A DNA stretch of 22,662 bases from a virus (IMGVR_UViG_3300022538_000055:1-22662); one strand, 5' to 3'. Shown: positions 1-9,869, counted from the stretch's first letter. A program made the numbers and translations. The notes: generated by a model from the sequence alone, not told the origin.

Positions 1-795
1 AGAGTCCCCCCTGCAGCTATCCCTATTGAGATTCAGGCTAATCTGTTGGACATCCGAAGGGAACTACAGAAAGGTAGCTTTACTGATGCTGTGTGGGGGA
101 TGGTTGAGAAGCAGCCTGGATATGCTTTATCCATTATGGCTACAAGCTCAGCTAATCAGATTCTTTACCCCTACATGGATGCTAAGCACTTTATAGTGGA
201 GGAAGCAGATAGGTTCTGGTTATCCAACCTTAAATCTAGTAAGCGTGTCTTTGAGATTAAGGGTAAGCTTATAGAGAAGCTGAAACCCACAGATATACCA
301 GATGATGTAAGTATAAATGTTGAGTCTGAGGTTGCTACTGCTAAGGACTGGTTAGAGAGAGCTACTATTGCTAACCAGCTTAAAGAGCACTTAGACCCAA
401 TAACTATTCTGAGTGAGGTCTTAGGACAAGGTGACCCACAGGCAATATTACGGAGTAAGGACACTTATGATGTTATGCACTCCCCAGAAGCTATGGCTTT
501 GAAGAAGATAGCAGCCTTCAGAGGTCATGCTAGATATCTAGAGTTTCATGGTGACTTAGAGCAAGCAAGGTCTTTTAATAAGATGGCAGATGCTTTAGAA
601 ATGCAAATGACAGCACCAGCCCCTGGTCAAGCTGCTATCCCAGAGATGGGAAGAGTGGAAGCCCAGAGAGAGGCTGGAGCACCAAAGAAGAGACCTACTG
701 TTAGACCTGAGATAGCACCACCTGAAGCTAGGGGTGGCTTTACACCACAAGAGTTAAGAAACAGACTTGGTCGTGGGAGAGTGATAAGAGGTTAA
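1..795 (+). CDS. Probable portal protein, C-terminal part (5' end outside window)
   Basis: The frame is open from base 1, so the true start lies upstream; a TTG at 46 is only an internal codon. About 264 residues are visible, mostly helical and charged, ending in a Pro/Ala-rich basic tail (last 60 residues). I assign it to the portal family, the dodecameric ring at the capsid vertex through which DNA passes. The reasons are its place upstream of scaffold and capsid genes and the feel of its helical C-terminal region (a segment with Phe-Thr-Asp-Ala-Val-Trp-Gly and then Gly-Tyr-Ala-Leu-Ser near the visible start resembles the region before portal C-terminal helices). No single motif proves it; a head-tail connector or other head protein is the alternative. 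The stop is one base before the next ATG, so the two genes are probably cotranscribed. Confidence 0.5.
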   Translation, partial: RVPPAAIPIEIQANLLDIRRELQKGSFTDAVWGMVEKQPGYALSIMATSSANQILYPYMDAKHFIVEEADRFWLSNLKSSKRVFEIKGKLIEKLKPTDIPDDVSINVESEVATAKDWLERATIANQLKEHLDPITILSEVLGQGDPQAILRSKDTYDVMHSPEAMALKKIAAFRGHARYLEFHGDLEQARSFNKMADALEMQMTAPAPGQAAIPEMGRVEAQREAGAPKKRPTVRPEIAPPEARGGFTPQELRNRLGRGRVIRG

Positions 796-796
796 T

Positions 797-3700
797 ATGG
801 CAGAACCAATATTACCAATACTACCTGAATTCCCAACTCAGTGGGGAGAAGGAGAACAAGAAAGGCTAAAGACTCTTAAAGAGCAGAAGACTCAGATGGA
901 GGAGCTCTATAAGACTAAGTTTGCTCCAGAGGCTTGGGAGGCTACCCCATTTCCAGAGAGGTTATTTAGGGGTATGTTGCCTGGGACTGTATTTGAGCCC
1001 ATAATAAGTAAGCTAACTCCCTGGCAGTGGGGCTTTGATTATGGTGTTACCCCTGAGCAAGCTAGGGAGCGGATGCAGAAGGCCGAGGATGAATACAGTG
1101 AACTCCTAAGGATGCAGAGGGTAGTTACTATTCTACCTTCTATTCAGAATACACTAAGAGCATTGGCTCTAGCTAATGCTACTATTATAACAACAAGGGA
1201 AGAGCTTGATAAGTATTTCAAGCTATCCAGGCTTGGCTTCACAGAAGAAGAGCAAGCATATGTAGTGACCTTTGCCCAAGACTTGCTGGGAATGAGCAAG
1301 GAGGACTTGACTTCAGGTGAGCCCCTAGGCTTACAACCTATTACTCCTGGGGAAATTGATGCTTTAATCAGTGGGGAGCATCCTATACTCCAGCCTGGTC
1401 AAATTATGTCCACTGTTGCTTTCTCTAAGGATATAGATGAAATAACACAAACACTTAGACAGGCTTATCCACCTGTGGGTGGTGAGCTTGATGTAGCGAA
1501 AGGTACAGAGAATATCCTACAAGAGATACTTAATGCCATAAGAGACCTGGGAGTAGATGTACCTGAAGGTGCTTCTATACCAGAAATGACTTCCAAAGCT
1601 TTTGATATACTAGGAGCTGGGAAGGGGTGGGTTATGCCCACTGATGAAAGTGGGCTTCCTCTTATAGACCCAGCCACCAATGAACCAGTAGTTTATGTCA
1701 TTGATGATGATAGTTATGCTTGGTATGGGGAGGATGTTATAGCATACTATGATGAAGGTACAGGTAACTTAGCTCCATTATCCATAGCTGGTGAGCCACT
1801 TATAACAGATGAACAGAAGGAACACGCCTTAATAGACCTAGGACAAGCAGGTATTATCAGTATGTGGAATACTGCATATATGGGGGAACAGTATGTCCTT
1901 AATGCTATTCCACTGTATGTTCAGACTCTTGCTCGTGCTCCTCTTGGTGAACCCCCTGAGATACCTGTAACATTGAAGATTACCCCAGAGAGGTATATGC
2001 GTGAGTTTACCATTGATGAGAAATACATTGTTGATGGACAACTAACTGGACTTGGCTTGCGTATTGCAAAAGCTAAGGAGGAGCAGACAAAGTTTGACTC
2101 ATTTGACGCTCGCTTGATTGAGATACAGTATGCTTATGAGCAGGATTACTTTGCTCGTGAGCAAGCCTATGTTGATGATATGGCTGATTTCTTCAAGGAG
2201 AATCCTAATTGGTTACCAAGACCAGAGTGGACTGAAGGAATAGTGGAGAGATGGGGTCGTAACTGGAAGGATGTACTTGACCCTGGCTACCTTGCCTACC
2301 AAGTGGCTAGTAATATTCATGTGTATGTTGCTGCTTTAGCTTCTATTGGAGTAACTTATCTTACTAAGAATCCTTGGCTTGGTATGGCAACAGCTACAAC
2401 TATGTTCCTCCCTTTGGAAACCGAGTCTCTACGACAGGATTTAATAGCTTCTGGGGCTAGTTATGCACAGGCAACAGAGTTGTCTATCCCTGGTGGGGCT
2501 CTTATCAGTTCTATGGAATGTATAGGTAATATCCCTTTGCTAAAGGCTGTTGCTCCCCAATTCTTTGCGGGGTTTATGGCTACCTTTAGACGAGGACTAG
2601 CTAAACAGCTCCTTTACTATGGTATTGTAACACCAGCTAAGATTGAATTCACAGAGGTATTCCTTGAGGAAGTCCCACAAGAGGTTCTACATAACCTCAT
2701 TGTTCAATCTGTGGATGAGAACAGGCATCTCTTGGAGAATATGCCTGAGGTTATTGCCCAATCCTTAGTAACTATGGCTCCTCTTGCCTTTATGGGTGGC
2801 GGTGGAGAGTATATCAATATGAAGAGACATCTTTCAGCAGCTACCCAAGCCCAGCTAGATGATATGTCTAGGACATTTACAGACAATGGTATGTCTCAAG
2901 ACCAAGCTGACTTGTTAGCCTTTAACTACCTTACTAGCACTGAGGAAGGTATGGCTCAGGTGCAGTTGGCTTATGATGAAGCTACTACTTATGCTAATCC
3001 TGATTCCAATACTTGGACAGAAGCTAGCCAAGGTGATGTAGTCTATGAAGATTGGGATGGAACAACTGGTTCATCCCAAGACTCACTTACTGAGATAGCC
3101 AATATGGAGAGCCAACTTGAAGACCTTAGTAAGAATATTACTGACCTTGAGAAGATTCTTGAAGATACAGAAGCAAGACTAGGAAGAGCTGAAGAGCTTG
3201 CTAAGACTAAGAAGGAAATATTAGAACTGGAACAGATAGTGACTACCCTTCAGGAACAGCTAGAGGAGCTAAACATAAAGAGGGATACCCTCATTGGTAG
3301 TCTTGAAGCTAAGAAGAGGTTAGTGGCTGAAGAACCACCCCTAGCACCAGCTAAGGCTAAGATTACTAGGCTTGAAGGTGGAGTTAAGCCAGAGGCAATA
3401 CCAGTAGAACCTAATGTGCCTAAGTTCCATTCTACCTTCAATACTAAACTTCAGGAGCGTTGGAAGGAGATAGTGAGTGGATTCCCTGAAATCCTCCAGA
3501 GAGTAAAGGTAGCTAGAGTAAAGATTAACTCTAAGCTTGTTGACTCTCATGGTAACCCAGTAGACAGTATGACCTATGATGATGGTCTTATAGAGTTTAG
3601 AAATAAAGCAGTTGCTGGAAATGCACATATTGTAGCCCATGAGATTGCTCATTTGTGGCTACTAGAGAATATGGAGTTACAGCCAAAAGTTGACAATATG

Positions 3701-6700
3701 GAAATGATTAAGTTCTGGGCTAGGGCTTTTGGTGATACTTACCTTCTCAAGCTTATAGATGCTAAAGAGAAGACTACAGTAGATAAACCTGTGCCAATAA
3801 AGTGGAAGGATTTAGACCATGATGCTGAAGAGGCTTTCTGTGATGCAGTCCCTGATTTTCTTGGTTATCCAGACCCAGATACAGGATTTGTTGTTCTTGA
3901 GGCTGAACAAGAGATTTTCTTGAAGAAGTATCTATTTGGTGAGGAAGTAGCCCCAGAGGCAGTAAAACCCACTGAAAAACTAGGGTTTATGGAACTTCAA
4001 GAGGAGGCTAGTAAAAGGGGCATAATATCAGAGCAGGAATACGCCGAGGCTACCATAAACAAGCGAAATGAGTTAATTGAGAGGTATCGGCAATTAGAGG
4101 TAGAGATTGAGAAAGCAAGGGAGGCTGGCGATTATGCCCTAGTTCGTAAGTTAAAGGACGAGTTAGACCGCTTATACAAATTCACTAGTGTTATGGCTGT
4201 TCAACTTGAATACAGGGCGTATGTAGAAACAGGTAAAATACTACCTGAGTTCGAGGGTTTAGTGCCTAAGAATGATTCTCCTATTATGCCTGAAGTGGTA
4301 AAGCCAAAGGTGGAGCCAGAGGAAGTCCAGGGCACTCCAATGCCTGAAGCTGTTAGGCAGGGTCTAATTGAGTGGGCTGATGAACTACTTAACCAAGTAG
4401 ATATAAGAAAGCCCAGTGCTCTCCATGTTATAGGTATATCTGAGGGTGAAGCCCTAGTAAGGACAGATAGCACTGGTAGACCAATGATGATAGCAACCCT
4501 TCTCATGAGGGAAGGGAAACTTACCCTGTCTACCATAGCCTCAGCTGAGGATAGGTTTGCTAATGGTAGAGCCTTATTGGATATTATCAATTATATCAAA
4601 GCTAGGAAGGATATATACTTCCCTCCTGAAATAGAGATGTCTGAAGTTGCTAAAAAAATATATAGGAAGGTAATGGATAAAGAGAAAGCTAAGAAGGTTG
4701 AGGAAGAACCCTCTCTTGAACCAGGGTTAGATGAAGGTGAAGTAAAAGCCTTTGGGATTGTACTCCCCAGAGAAGTCCTCCTAAAGACAGAGCTTGATAA
4801 GGTTGATATGGCTACTCGAACTCATCCTGATATAGCGAAACACATTAAGATAAATAAGGATATCACTGAGCTTAGAGAACGAGCTAAGAGTGGCTGGGAG
4901 TCGGCTGATGAAGAGACTAAACTAGCCATAGCTAAGAGGATGCACCTTGGTAAAGCCTTCATAGCTAAGAGTTGGGATGGTATGTCTGACTATGAGAGAG
5001 GTGTTGTAGCCCTAGACTTCATTCCAGATGGCTCAATACACTTTAGTATGGCTAGAGAGATAGCAGATATGGAAGAGTTCCTAGAGTTTCTTGAGGAAGC
5101 TACTGGGTTACCCTTCACTGCTGTCTATGAAAGAGCTGCTAGGTCTAAGAATATCAGTGAAGCTTCTAAGGAGTACATTGTTAAGGATTTCGCAGAGAAC
5201 CCTGAATTTCGTGATATCTTACAAGATGAACAGCAGCTAATTGTAGCTACTCAAGAGCTCAATGCTAGGAATGAAATTCAAGGAGTTGAGCACCCAGATG
5301 ATGCCCTCCTTACCCCAGAGATAGTAGCTCTTGTTGATGAAATTCAGCGTATCTATGACCTTTACAAGCCCTATGTTCGCTATCTGGAGTTCATGAGGAC
5401 AGAAGCTAAAGTGGATGTCCTAAAGAAGAGATTCCCAGATGCTGTTAAGGCTGGTAAGGAATCAGAGCTAATCATGGCTCTTGAGCTTAGGAATAGGGGT
5501 GAATATAATAGTCTTTGGCTGTTCCTCAAAGGATGTACTTGGGGTGTTTATGAGTATGGATTTGACCCAAGACAGATGGCTGCTCCTGACCTTAGGGTAC
5601 AAGATGTCCCAATGGGGTATGTCATAGGAGCTAGCTCCCTGAATATGAGGACAAAGGTAGAGTTCCCTGGCTTTGGTAAGTTCAGGAAGAACCTAGTCCA
5701 GAGGATGCTTAGCTATGTAACCCAGATGGAAATCCAATGGGAGATAGAGCCAGAGCTTAGAAACTTCCAGAAGATATGGGATATGGCTTATTGGAAGTTT
5801 GAGAACAAGGATGAAATCAAGAATGGACTCAACAAATGGTGGGGTATTATGCAAGGTATCCCCTCTTCCTATGGATGGTGGACTAAGCAAGCAAGAAGGG
5901 TATGGAGACAATCCATGACTGCTATCTTTCTTGAGCCTGTACTATCCCTAAGAAATACATTCCAAGTTGGGTTGCTTCACATGGATAGAACTGAGCTCAT
6001 TAGATGGCTAGTTCATGGCAAGCAAGATATGTCTCCTATTCAGAGAGCTAAGGCTAAGAGATTCTTTGATATCTTTGTCAGTCAGCTTGGTGGATTGAGG
6101 AAGTATGTGCTTCTAGTAGGTCAGCCTGGTTTACCTGGACTTGGGTGGCTTAACAGAGCAGCTGATGCCCTCAATCTCTATGGATGGTCTGACTACCTTC
6201 CTAGGCAATGGTCTTTCTTTGCTTACTTAAATAAAGCTCAAAGAGCTGTTACCCAGTACCTTAAAGATGGCGATGTAGGTAAACTTCTAAAGAATTCAGG
6301 TGCTATGCACTTGAGACAGACTGAGAGGAACTTTCTCCTAACCCATTACCTAGCTAGAGCTAATGATACCTTCAACCTTAGAGTTGATGGACTAGAGGAT
6401 ATAACTGGTGCGGAGATGGCAGCCTTTTATATAGCCAGACGGAACACCGACCATACTCACTTCAAGTATGCTAGATGGGCAAGAGGTATGGTGGAGATGG
6501 GTGTTGCAGGTGAAACTCTATGGAACTTGTTTGTGTTCCCAAGAGGATATGGAATAAGAGTAGCAGGGCAAGCTGAGAAGATAGTTGGACTCTTTAAGGG
6601 AGAGACTACTTGGGAAGAAGCCAGAGGTGGTTTCAATGACTTGATAAAGTTGTTCATCGTAGCCCAGCTATTTTCATCCCTGTGGAAGAACCTATCAGGA

Positions 6701-7549
6701 AGAAAGAGAAATCCTTATGACCCATTCAGTATCCTTACCCAGTGGACATTTGGTGGTCTGTTTGTGGGTGCTATGCAAGATATGACCCAGCTCATAACTG
6801 ATGCTGGGATGGCAGTTAACCTTTGGGGTGATGAGGACCAGGCTGAGCAAGCTAGGGGTAGATTACCTGGAAAGCTATCTGACCTAACTGAAATGTTAGT
6901 CACCTTCTATCGGAGGATTATAGATGTATGGGCTGCTTTTGAAGATACCCCAGACCAGGATGAGTACTGGCTCAGGAGGATGAGACAGCAGTTTGAAAAG
7001 GACTACACACTTGAAGAGCTTGACAAGCTACATATGACCCAAACGGAGCAGATGAAGAAAGCCACACTTGGTGCAAATCCCCCTGACCCTGATGCTTGGG
7101 AGAAATCCCAAAAGACTATGCAGGAGTCTAGGGACTTACTTGGTACAAGGGATATAAATGGTCGGTACTACACCCTTGAAGACCATGCTGGGGTAGTGGC
7201 CTCTACCACTAGGGGCTTCCCTGACATCTTTGTATCAGACTATGCTGGTTCGCATGGGCTAGATGTCTTCTATAAGGACTGTGAAACCCAATGGGAAGAG
7301 TACTACTTACTGCCCACAAAGCCTTCCTCTATCAGAGAAGATTGGCGAAGGGAACATGTAGAGGAGGAAGCTATGATGCTCTTTTGGGGCAAGTTACATA
7401 GTAGTAAGGCTCTTGGCTCTTCATATGAGGAGGTACTTGGTCTTCTAGTCTTTTGGGCAAATATGTTCAGGATTGATAAGTTTATGTTTCCTGAAGGAGC
7501 AACATGGAAGGATGAAGTAGAGCTAGGAATAGATTTATCAAGAGAGTGA
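797..7549 (+). CDS. Giant 2,250-residue virion-type protein with zinc metallopeptidase motif
   Basis: The start ATG is one base after the upstream stop, with AGAGG at 786-790 as ribosome site. Visible parts: an acidic N-terminal region; hydrophobic segments near residues 509-540 and 566-600; a coiled coil at about 762-842; a zincin motif His948-Glu-Ile-Ala-His952, with acidic residues Glu1011/Glu1012 downstream that could supply the third zinc ligand; a second charged helical stretch at about 1078-1147; and a long Trp/Tyr-rich helical C-terminal half with further hydrophobic segments near 1949-1964 and 1979-2008. The Ser-Leu-Arg-Asn-Thr-Phe-Gln stretch near 1717 recalls the large polyvalent protein associated domains of phages (inference, no search possible). 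Size, membrane-like segments and place between portal and scaffold suggest a protein packaged in the head and injected with DNA. The peptidase could act on the prohead or on the host. A tape measure is unlikely from its position. Confidence 0.7.
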   Translation: MAEPILPILPEFPTQWGEGEQERLKTLKEQKTQMEELYKTKFAPEAWEATPFPERLFRGMLPGTVFEPIISKLTPWQWGFDYGVTPEQARERMQKAEDEYSELLRMQRVVTILPSIQNTLRALALANATIITTREELDKYFKLSRLGFTEEEQAYVVTFAQDLLGMSKEDLTSGEPLGLQPITPGEIDALISGEHPILQPGQIMSTVAFSKDIDEITQTLRQAYPPVGGELDVAKGTENILQEILNAIRDLGVDVPEGASIPEMTSKAFDILGAGKGWVMPTDESGLPLIDPATNEPVVYVIDDDSYAWYGEDVIAYYDEGTGNLAPLSIAGEPLITDEQKEHALIDLGQAGIISMWNTAYMGEQYVLNAIPLYVQTLARAPLGEPPEIPVTLKITPERYMREFTIDEKYIVDGQLTGLGLRIAKAKEEQTKFDSFDARLIEIQYAYEQDYFAREQAYVDDMADFFKENPNWLPRPEWTEGIVERWGRNWKDVLDPGYLAYQVASNIHVYVAALASIGVTYLTKNPWLGMATATTMFLPLETESLRQDLIASGASYAQATELSIPGGALISSMECIGNIPLLKAVAPQFFAGFMATFRRGLAKQLLYYGIVTPAKIEFTEVFLEEVPQEVLHNLIVQSVDENRHLLENMPEVIAQSLVTMAPLAFMGGGGEYINMKRHLSAATQAQLDDMSRTFTDNGMSQDQADLLAFNYLTSTEEGMAQVQLAYDEATTYANPDSNTWTEASQGDVVYEDWDGTTGSSQDSLTEIANMESQLEDLSKNITDLEKILEDTEARLGRAEELAKTKKEILELEQIVTTLQEQLEELNIKRDTLIGSLEAKKRLVAEEPPLAPAKAKITRLEGGVKPEAIPVEPNVPKFHSTFNTKLQERWKEIVSGFPEILQRVKVARVKINSKLVDSHGNPVDSMTYDDGLIEFRNKAVAGNAHIVAHEIAHLWLLENMELQPKVDNMEMIKFWARAFGDTYLLKLIDAKEKTTVDKPVPIKWKDLDHDAEEAFCDAVPDFLGYPDPDTGFVVLEAEQEIFLKKYLFGEEVAPEAVKPTEKLGFMELQEEASKRGIISEQEYAEATINKRNELIERYRQLEVEIEKAREAGDYALVRKLKDELDRLYKFTSVMAVQLEYRAYVETGKILPEFEGLVPKNDSPIMPEVVKPKVEPEEVQGTPMPEAVRQGLIEWADELLNQVDIRKPSALHVIGISEGEALVRTDSTGRPMMIATLLMREGKLTLSTIASAEDRFANGRALLDIINYIKARKDIYFPPEIEMSEVAKKIYRKVMDKEKAKKVEEEPSLEPGLDEGEVKAFGIVLPREVLLKTELDKVDMATRTHPDIAKHIKINKDITELRERAKSGWESADEETKLAIAKRMHLGKAFIAKSWDGMSDYERGVVALDFIPDGSIHFSMAREIADMEEFLEFLEEATGLPFTAVYERAARSKNISEASKEYIVKDFAENPEFRDILQDEQQLIVATQELNARNEIQGVEHPDDALLTPEIVALVDEIQRIYDLYKPYVRYLEFMRTEAKVDVLKKRFPDAVKAGKESELIMALELRNRGEYNSLWLFLKGCTWGVYEYGFDPRQMAAPDLRVQDVPMGYVIGASSLNMRTKVEFPGFGKFRKNLVQRMLSYVTQMEIQWEIEPELRNFQKIWDMAYWKFENKDEIKNGLNKWWGIMQGIPSSYGWWTKQARRVWRQSMTAIFLEPVLSLRNTFQVGLLHMDRTELIRWLVHGKQDMSPIQRAKAKRFFDIFVSQLGGLRKYVLLVGQPGLPGLGWLNRAADALNLYGWSDYLPRQWSFFAYLNKAQRAVTQYLKDGDVGKLLKNSGAMHLRQTERNFLLTHYLARANDTFNLRVDGLEDITGAEMAAFYIARRNTDHTHFKYARWARGMVEMGVAGETLWNLFVFPRGYGIRVAGQAEKIVGLFKGETTWEEARGGFNDLIKLFIVAQLFSSLWKNLSGRKRNPYDPFSILTQWTFGGLFVGAMQDMTQLITDAGMAVNLWGDEDQAEQARGRLPGKLSDLTEMLVTFYRRIIDVWAAFEDTPDQDEYWLRRMRQQFEKDYTLEELDKLHMTQTEQMKKATLGANPPDPDAWEKSQKTMQESRDLLGTRDINGRYYTLEDHAGVVASTTRGFPDIFVSDYAGSHGLDVFYKDCETQWEEYYLLPTKPSSIREDWRREHVEEEAMMLFWGKLHSSKALGSSYEEVLGLLVFWANMFRIDKFMFPEGATWKDEVELGIDLSRE

Positions 7550-7555
7550 CAGGGC

Positions 7556-7584
7556 TTGACAAAATAGTTGAGGTATGTTAAGAT
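7556..7584 (+). promoter_or_regulatory. Sigma-70-type promoter for scaffold and capsid genes
   Basis: TTGACA at 7556-7561, a 17-base spacer, then TAAGAT at 7579-7584 preceded by TG at 7576-7577 (extended -10). It sits in the only gap between the giant gene and the scaffold gene, about 30 bases upstream of the scaffold ATG. The flanks match the promoter at 16383 (GGCTTGACAAA before, ATAAC at the end of the -10). Confidence 0.8.
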
Positions 7585-7612
7585 AACTGCAGTACATTAA
7601 AAAGGAGGAGAA

Positions 7613-8122
7613 ATGCCTGAAGAAGACAAAAAAGGCGATGGTGGGGATAACCCTGATGCCGAGGAAATCAAACCTGGTGCAGATGGGAAACACCCAGAAA
7701 CAGTTCCCTGGAACAAGTATGTTGGTATCAAGGAGAGCCTTGGTGGTAAACTGAAAACTGAAGGGGATAAGGCCAAAAGTCTTGAAGAGCAACTCAAAAA
7801 TGCTCCCAACAAGGAAGAGCACGACAAAACTGTGAAAGAGTTAGATGAGGCAAAGTCAGAGCTCCAGAAGGTAAAGGATGAGCTCAACCAAGGAAAAGAG
7901 AAGACTGCCAATGAGTTGAGGGAAGCCTTGAAAGAAAGTAAGGCTTTCACTGAAGAAGAACTAGGAAAGATGTCAGAGGCAGAGTTGCGAGCAGCTGTTA
8001 AAGCTGCAGGGGGCAAACCAAAATCTCTACCCGATTTAGGGGGTGGAGGTGGCGGAGGTGTGCCGACAGGCTCACCAATGAAACTAGCCAGAGATGCGTA
8101 TGCAAGCTCTGACAAAAAATAA
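7613..8122 (+). CDS. Probable capsid scaffolding protein
   Basis: A 169-residue, highly charged protein directly upstream of the major capsid gene. An acidic, Gly/Asp-rich N-terminus (residues 1-25) is followed by a helical, Lys/Glu-rich coiled-coil region (about 55-125), then a run of seven glycines and a short basic C-terminal end (about 150-169), which is where scaffolds usually contact the coat protein. Scaffolds direct assembly of capsid subunits into a prohead and are then released or cleaved. The assignment rests on composition and position, not on a conserved motif. It has a strong ribosome site (AAGGAGGAG) and lies just after a consensus promoter, which fits a protein made in large amounts together with the capsid protein. 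The Gly run also produces a long antisense open frame that is not a gene. Confidence 0.75.
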   Translation: MPEEDKKGDGGDNPDAEEIKPGADGKHPETVPWNKYVGIKESLGGKLKTEGDKAKSLEEQLKNAPNKEEHDKTVKELDEAKSELQKVKDELNQGKEKTANELREALKESKAFTEEELGKMSEAELRAAVKAAGGKPKSLPDLGGGGGGGVPTGSPMKLARDAYASSDKK

Positions 8123-8142
8123 AATAAGGAGGAATAAATACT

Positions 8143-9147
8143 ATGGCAGATGCTTGGACTTTAGCTGAGTTAAGCAAAATAGAAACTGATACCTTGCGGA
8201 AGTCAGTGATAGACACGCTTCTGATGGAATCCAACCTGATGCAATTAGTTCCTTGGGAGACCATTGGGCAGCTTGCCACTACTATCGTAAGAGTACAAGA
8301 CCTACCTAGTGTTGGCTTTCGTAAGATAAATGCAGGTTATGCTGCTACGATTGGACACTTCGAGCAAAAAGTAGAGAACATCTCCTTGATGGGTTGTTAT
8401 ATGGACTGTGACAAGGCTATTGCTAGAGCTAAGAATACTATTGCGGATGCGAGAGCAATCGCACAGGTTATGGCTCTGAAGTCAATGGCTTACAAGTTCA
8501 ATGACAAGTTCATCAATGGGAATCCTGAAGTTGACCCTGAAGAATTCAAGGGTCTAGCTGAGAGAGTAGATGGTGTGGTCACTGAGGGTTACACTGACCA
8601 GAAGATTGCCCTTGGTGGAACTGTTGGTGCTGCTCGTGATGCAGGAATTCTGCATGATGATGTTAACTCTTTCAACTTCCTAGACAAGCTAGACCAGCTT
8701 ATCTACTCCATTAAGGGTCACCAGCCCGACTTCTTGCTAATGAACAAGAAAACACTTCTTGCTACTAGAGCGGTGCTCCGAAAGCTGAAATTGCTGGATA
8801 ATACCAGGGATATGTTTGACCGAGTGATAGATGTCTACCAAGGTGTTAAGATGATTGAAGTTGGCACTAAGGCTGACCAGACCACTGAGATTATCACTAA
8901 CACTGAGGATGAAGATGGCTCTTACACCAGTAATGTAGCTACTTCTATCTATGCGGTTAAGTTCGGAATTGGCGAACTGCTTTGGGGTATTCAAGAATAC
9001 CCACTAGAAGTTGAGGACAAGGGGATACTGGAGGCTTTGCCTGTCTACCGCACTGAGGTGGATTGGCCTCTAGGTTTGGCTCTTGCAGATGCAAGGTCTA
9101 TTGGAAGACTTTATGACATCTTCCCAGATTCCGTAACTGAGTCATAA
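8143..9147 (+). CDS. Major capsid protein (HK97-fold type)
   Basis: A 334-residue protein of normal length for a phage coat protein without a long N-terminal delta domain, which fits the separate scaffold gene just upstream. The N-terminus (Leu-Ala-Glu-Leu followed by a helix and then Leu-Val-Pro-Trp-Glu-Thr-Ile, residues 8-43) and the Pro-Asp-Phe-Leu-Leu-Met-Asn segment near residue 195 are typical of HK97-type major capsid proteins, where the latter begins the P-domain strand and helix. A Gly-Ile-Gly-Glu-Leu stretch followed by strands fills the C-terminal third. It forms the icosahedral shell. The leader has AAGGAGGAAT close to the ATG, nearly the same as the leader of the next gene, and both fit high expression. 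Family membership is recognised from pattern, not computed. Confidence 0.88.
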   Translation: MADAWTLAELSKIETDTLRKSVIDTLLMESNLMQLVPWETIGQLATTIVRVQDLPSVGFRKINAGYAATIGHFEQKVENISLMGCYMDCDKAIARAKNTIADARAIAQVMALKSMAYKFNDKFINGNPEVDPEEFKGLAERVDGVVTEGYTDQKIALGGTVGAARDAGILHDDVNSFNFLDKLDQLIYSIKGHQPDFLLMNKKTLLATRAVLRKLKLLDNTRDMFDRVIDVYQGVKMIEVGTKADQTTEIITNTEDEDGSYTSNVATSIYAVKFGIGELLWGIQEYPLEVEDKGILEALPVYRTEVDWPLGLALADARSIGRLYDIFPDSVTES

Positions 9148-9173
9148 AAAATAAATAAAGGAGGAATGATACT

Positions 9174-9869
9174 ATGGCGTTTGACGCAAAAGGGATTTTG
9201 AAAGGGCTTTATAGTGGAGCCTTAGTCCCAATGGATGAGAGTGATGTTGCAGCTGTTGCCCTTGCTGCTAATAGTGATGGTAACTGTGTAGTTGACATCC
9301 GCAAGACAGGTGCTAAGGGACTAGCTGCAGTGGCTGTCTACCTTGGGCCAAGTGCTTCGGAACAGGCTTTATTGGTCAATAACGACTATGCCCAGCTTAT
9401 CATCCAGGCTTCTGACAAGCTAGATGGAAGTTGGGAGAATGTGGCCTCTTTTCCAAAGGTTTACTACCATGTGCTTGAGTTGTATTGTACAGCTACTACA
9501 GCTTTTGTACCTGGGGATATTGGTGGAACTATCACGCAGGAAACTACTGTTGATACTGGAATACTTATAGCCTATGACCCAGAATTACTTGTCATTGGTG
9601 GAATAGGTAAGCTCTATATTGCAGTAACTGCTGAAACTGATGTCTTCAATGAGGCTTCAGGAAAGACCCTGACTTCATCTGTAACTGGTGCAGGGACTAA
9701 GACCTATGGTGTAGGAACTACAGTAGCTTCCCCAACAATGGCACCTGGTGTCTATGTTGTAAGGTTTGCTACTAACAAGCGATATGTTCGCTGTAACTGT
9801 GACGATGTGATTGATAGCTTTGGTAATGTGTGGATTCTCCTCACAGACAATGCTTTCGAGACACTTTAA
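9174..9869 (+). CDS. Probable capsid cement / head decoration protein
   Basis: A 231-residue, strand-rich protein directly after the major capsid gene, with almost the same leader (AAGGAGGAATGATACT before ATG). The first half holds a Gly-Leu-Ala-Ala-Val-Ala-Val core strand followed by a Ser-Asp-Lys-Leu-Asp-Gly-Ser-Trp turn near residue 83. This resembles the jellyroll-like cement proteins found after coat genes in many phages (the Bbp16 family is one candidate). The second half (about 125-231) looks like an additional beta domain with few charges, ending in Val-Trp-Ile-Leu-Leu-Thr-Asp. Such proteins sit on the capsid surface and stabilise it. It could instead be a head-tail joining protein. 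No catalytic motif is seen. A strong hairpin follows the stop codon. Confidence 0.55.
   Translation: MAFDAKGILKGLYSGALVPMDESDVAAVALAANSDGNCVVDIRKTGAKGLAAVAVYLGPSASEQALLVNNDYAQLIIQASDKLDGSWENVASFPKVYYHVLELYCTATTAFVPGDIGGTITQETTVDTGILIAYDPELLVIGGIGKLYIAVTAETDVFNEASGKTLTSSVTGAGTKTYGVGTTVASPTMAPGVYVVRFATNKRYVRCNCDDVIDSFGNVWILLTDNAFETL

Noticed and set aside
4201-4590. 129-residue open frame on the - strand inside the giant gene
   Set aside because: No ribosome site or recognisable domain, and it lies entirely within a continuous coding frame of the + strand.
797-7549. Giant protein as tape measure
   Set aside because: It lies between portal and capsid genes, not in a tail block, and carries a peptidase motif and distinct domains in place of uniform helix.
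7597-8115. 172-residue open frame on the - strand opposite the scaffold gene
   Set aside because: It is Ser/Pro/Leu-rich low-complexity protein, as expected from the reverse of Lys/Glu/Gly codons, with no ribosome site of note; the + strand gene has clear signals.
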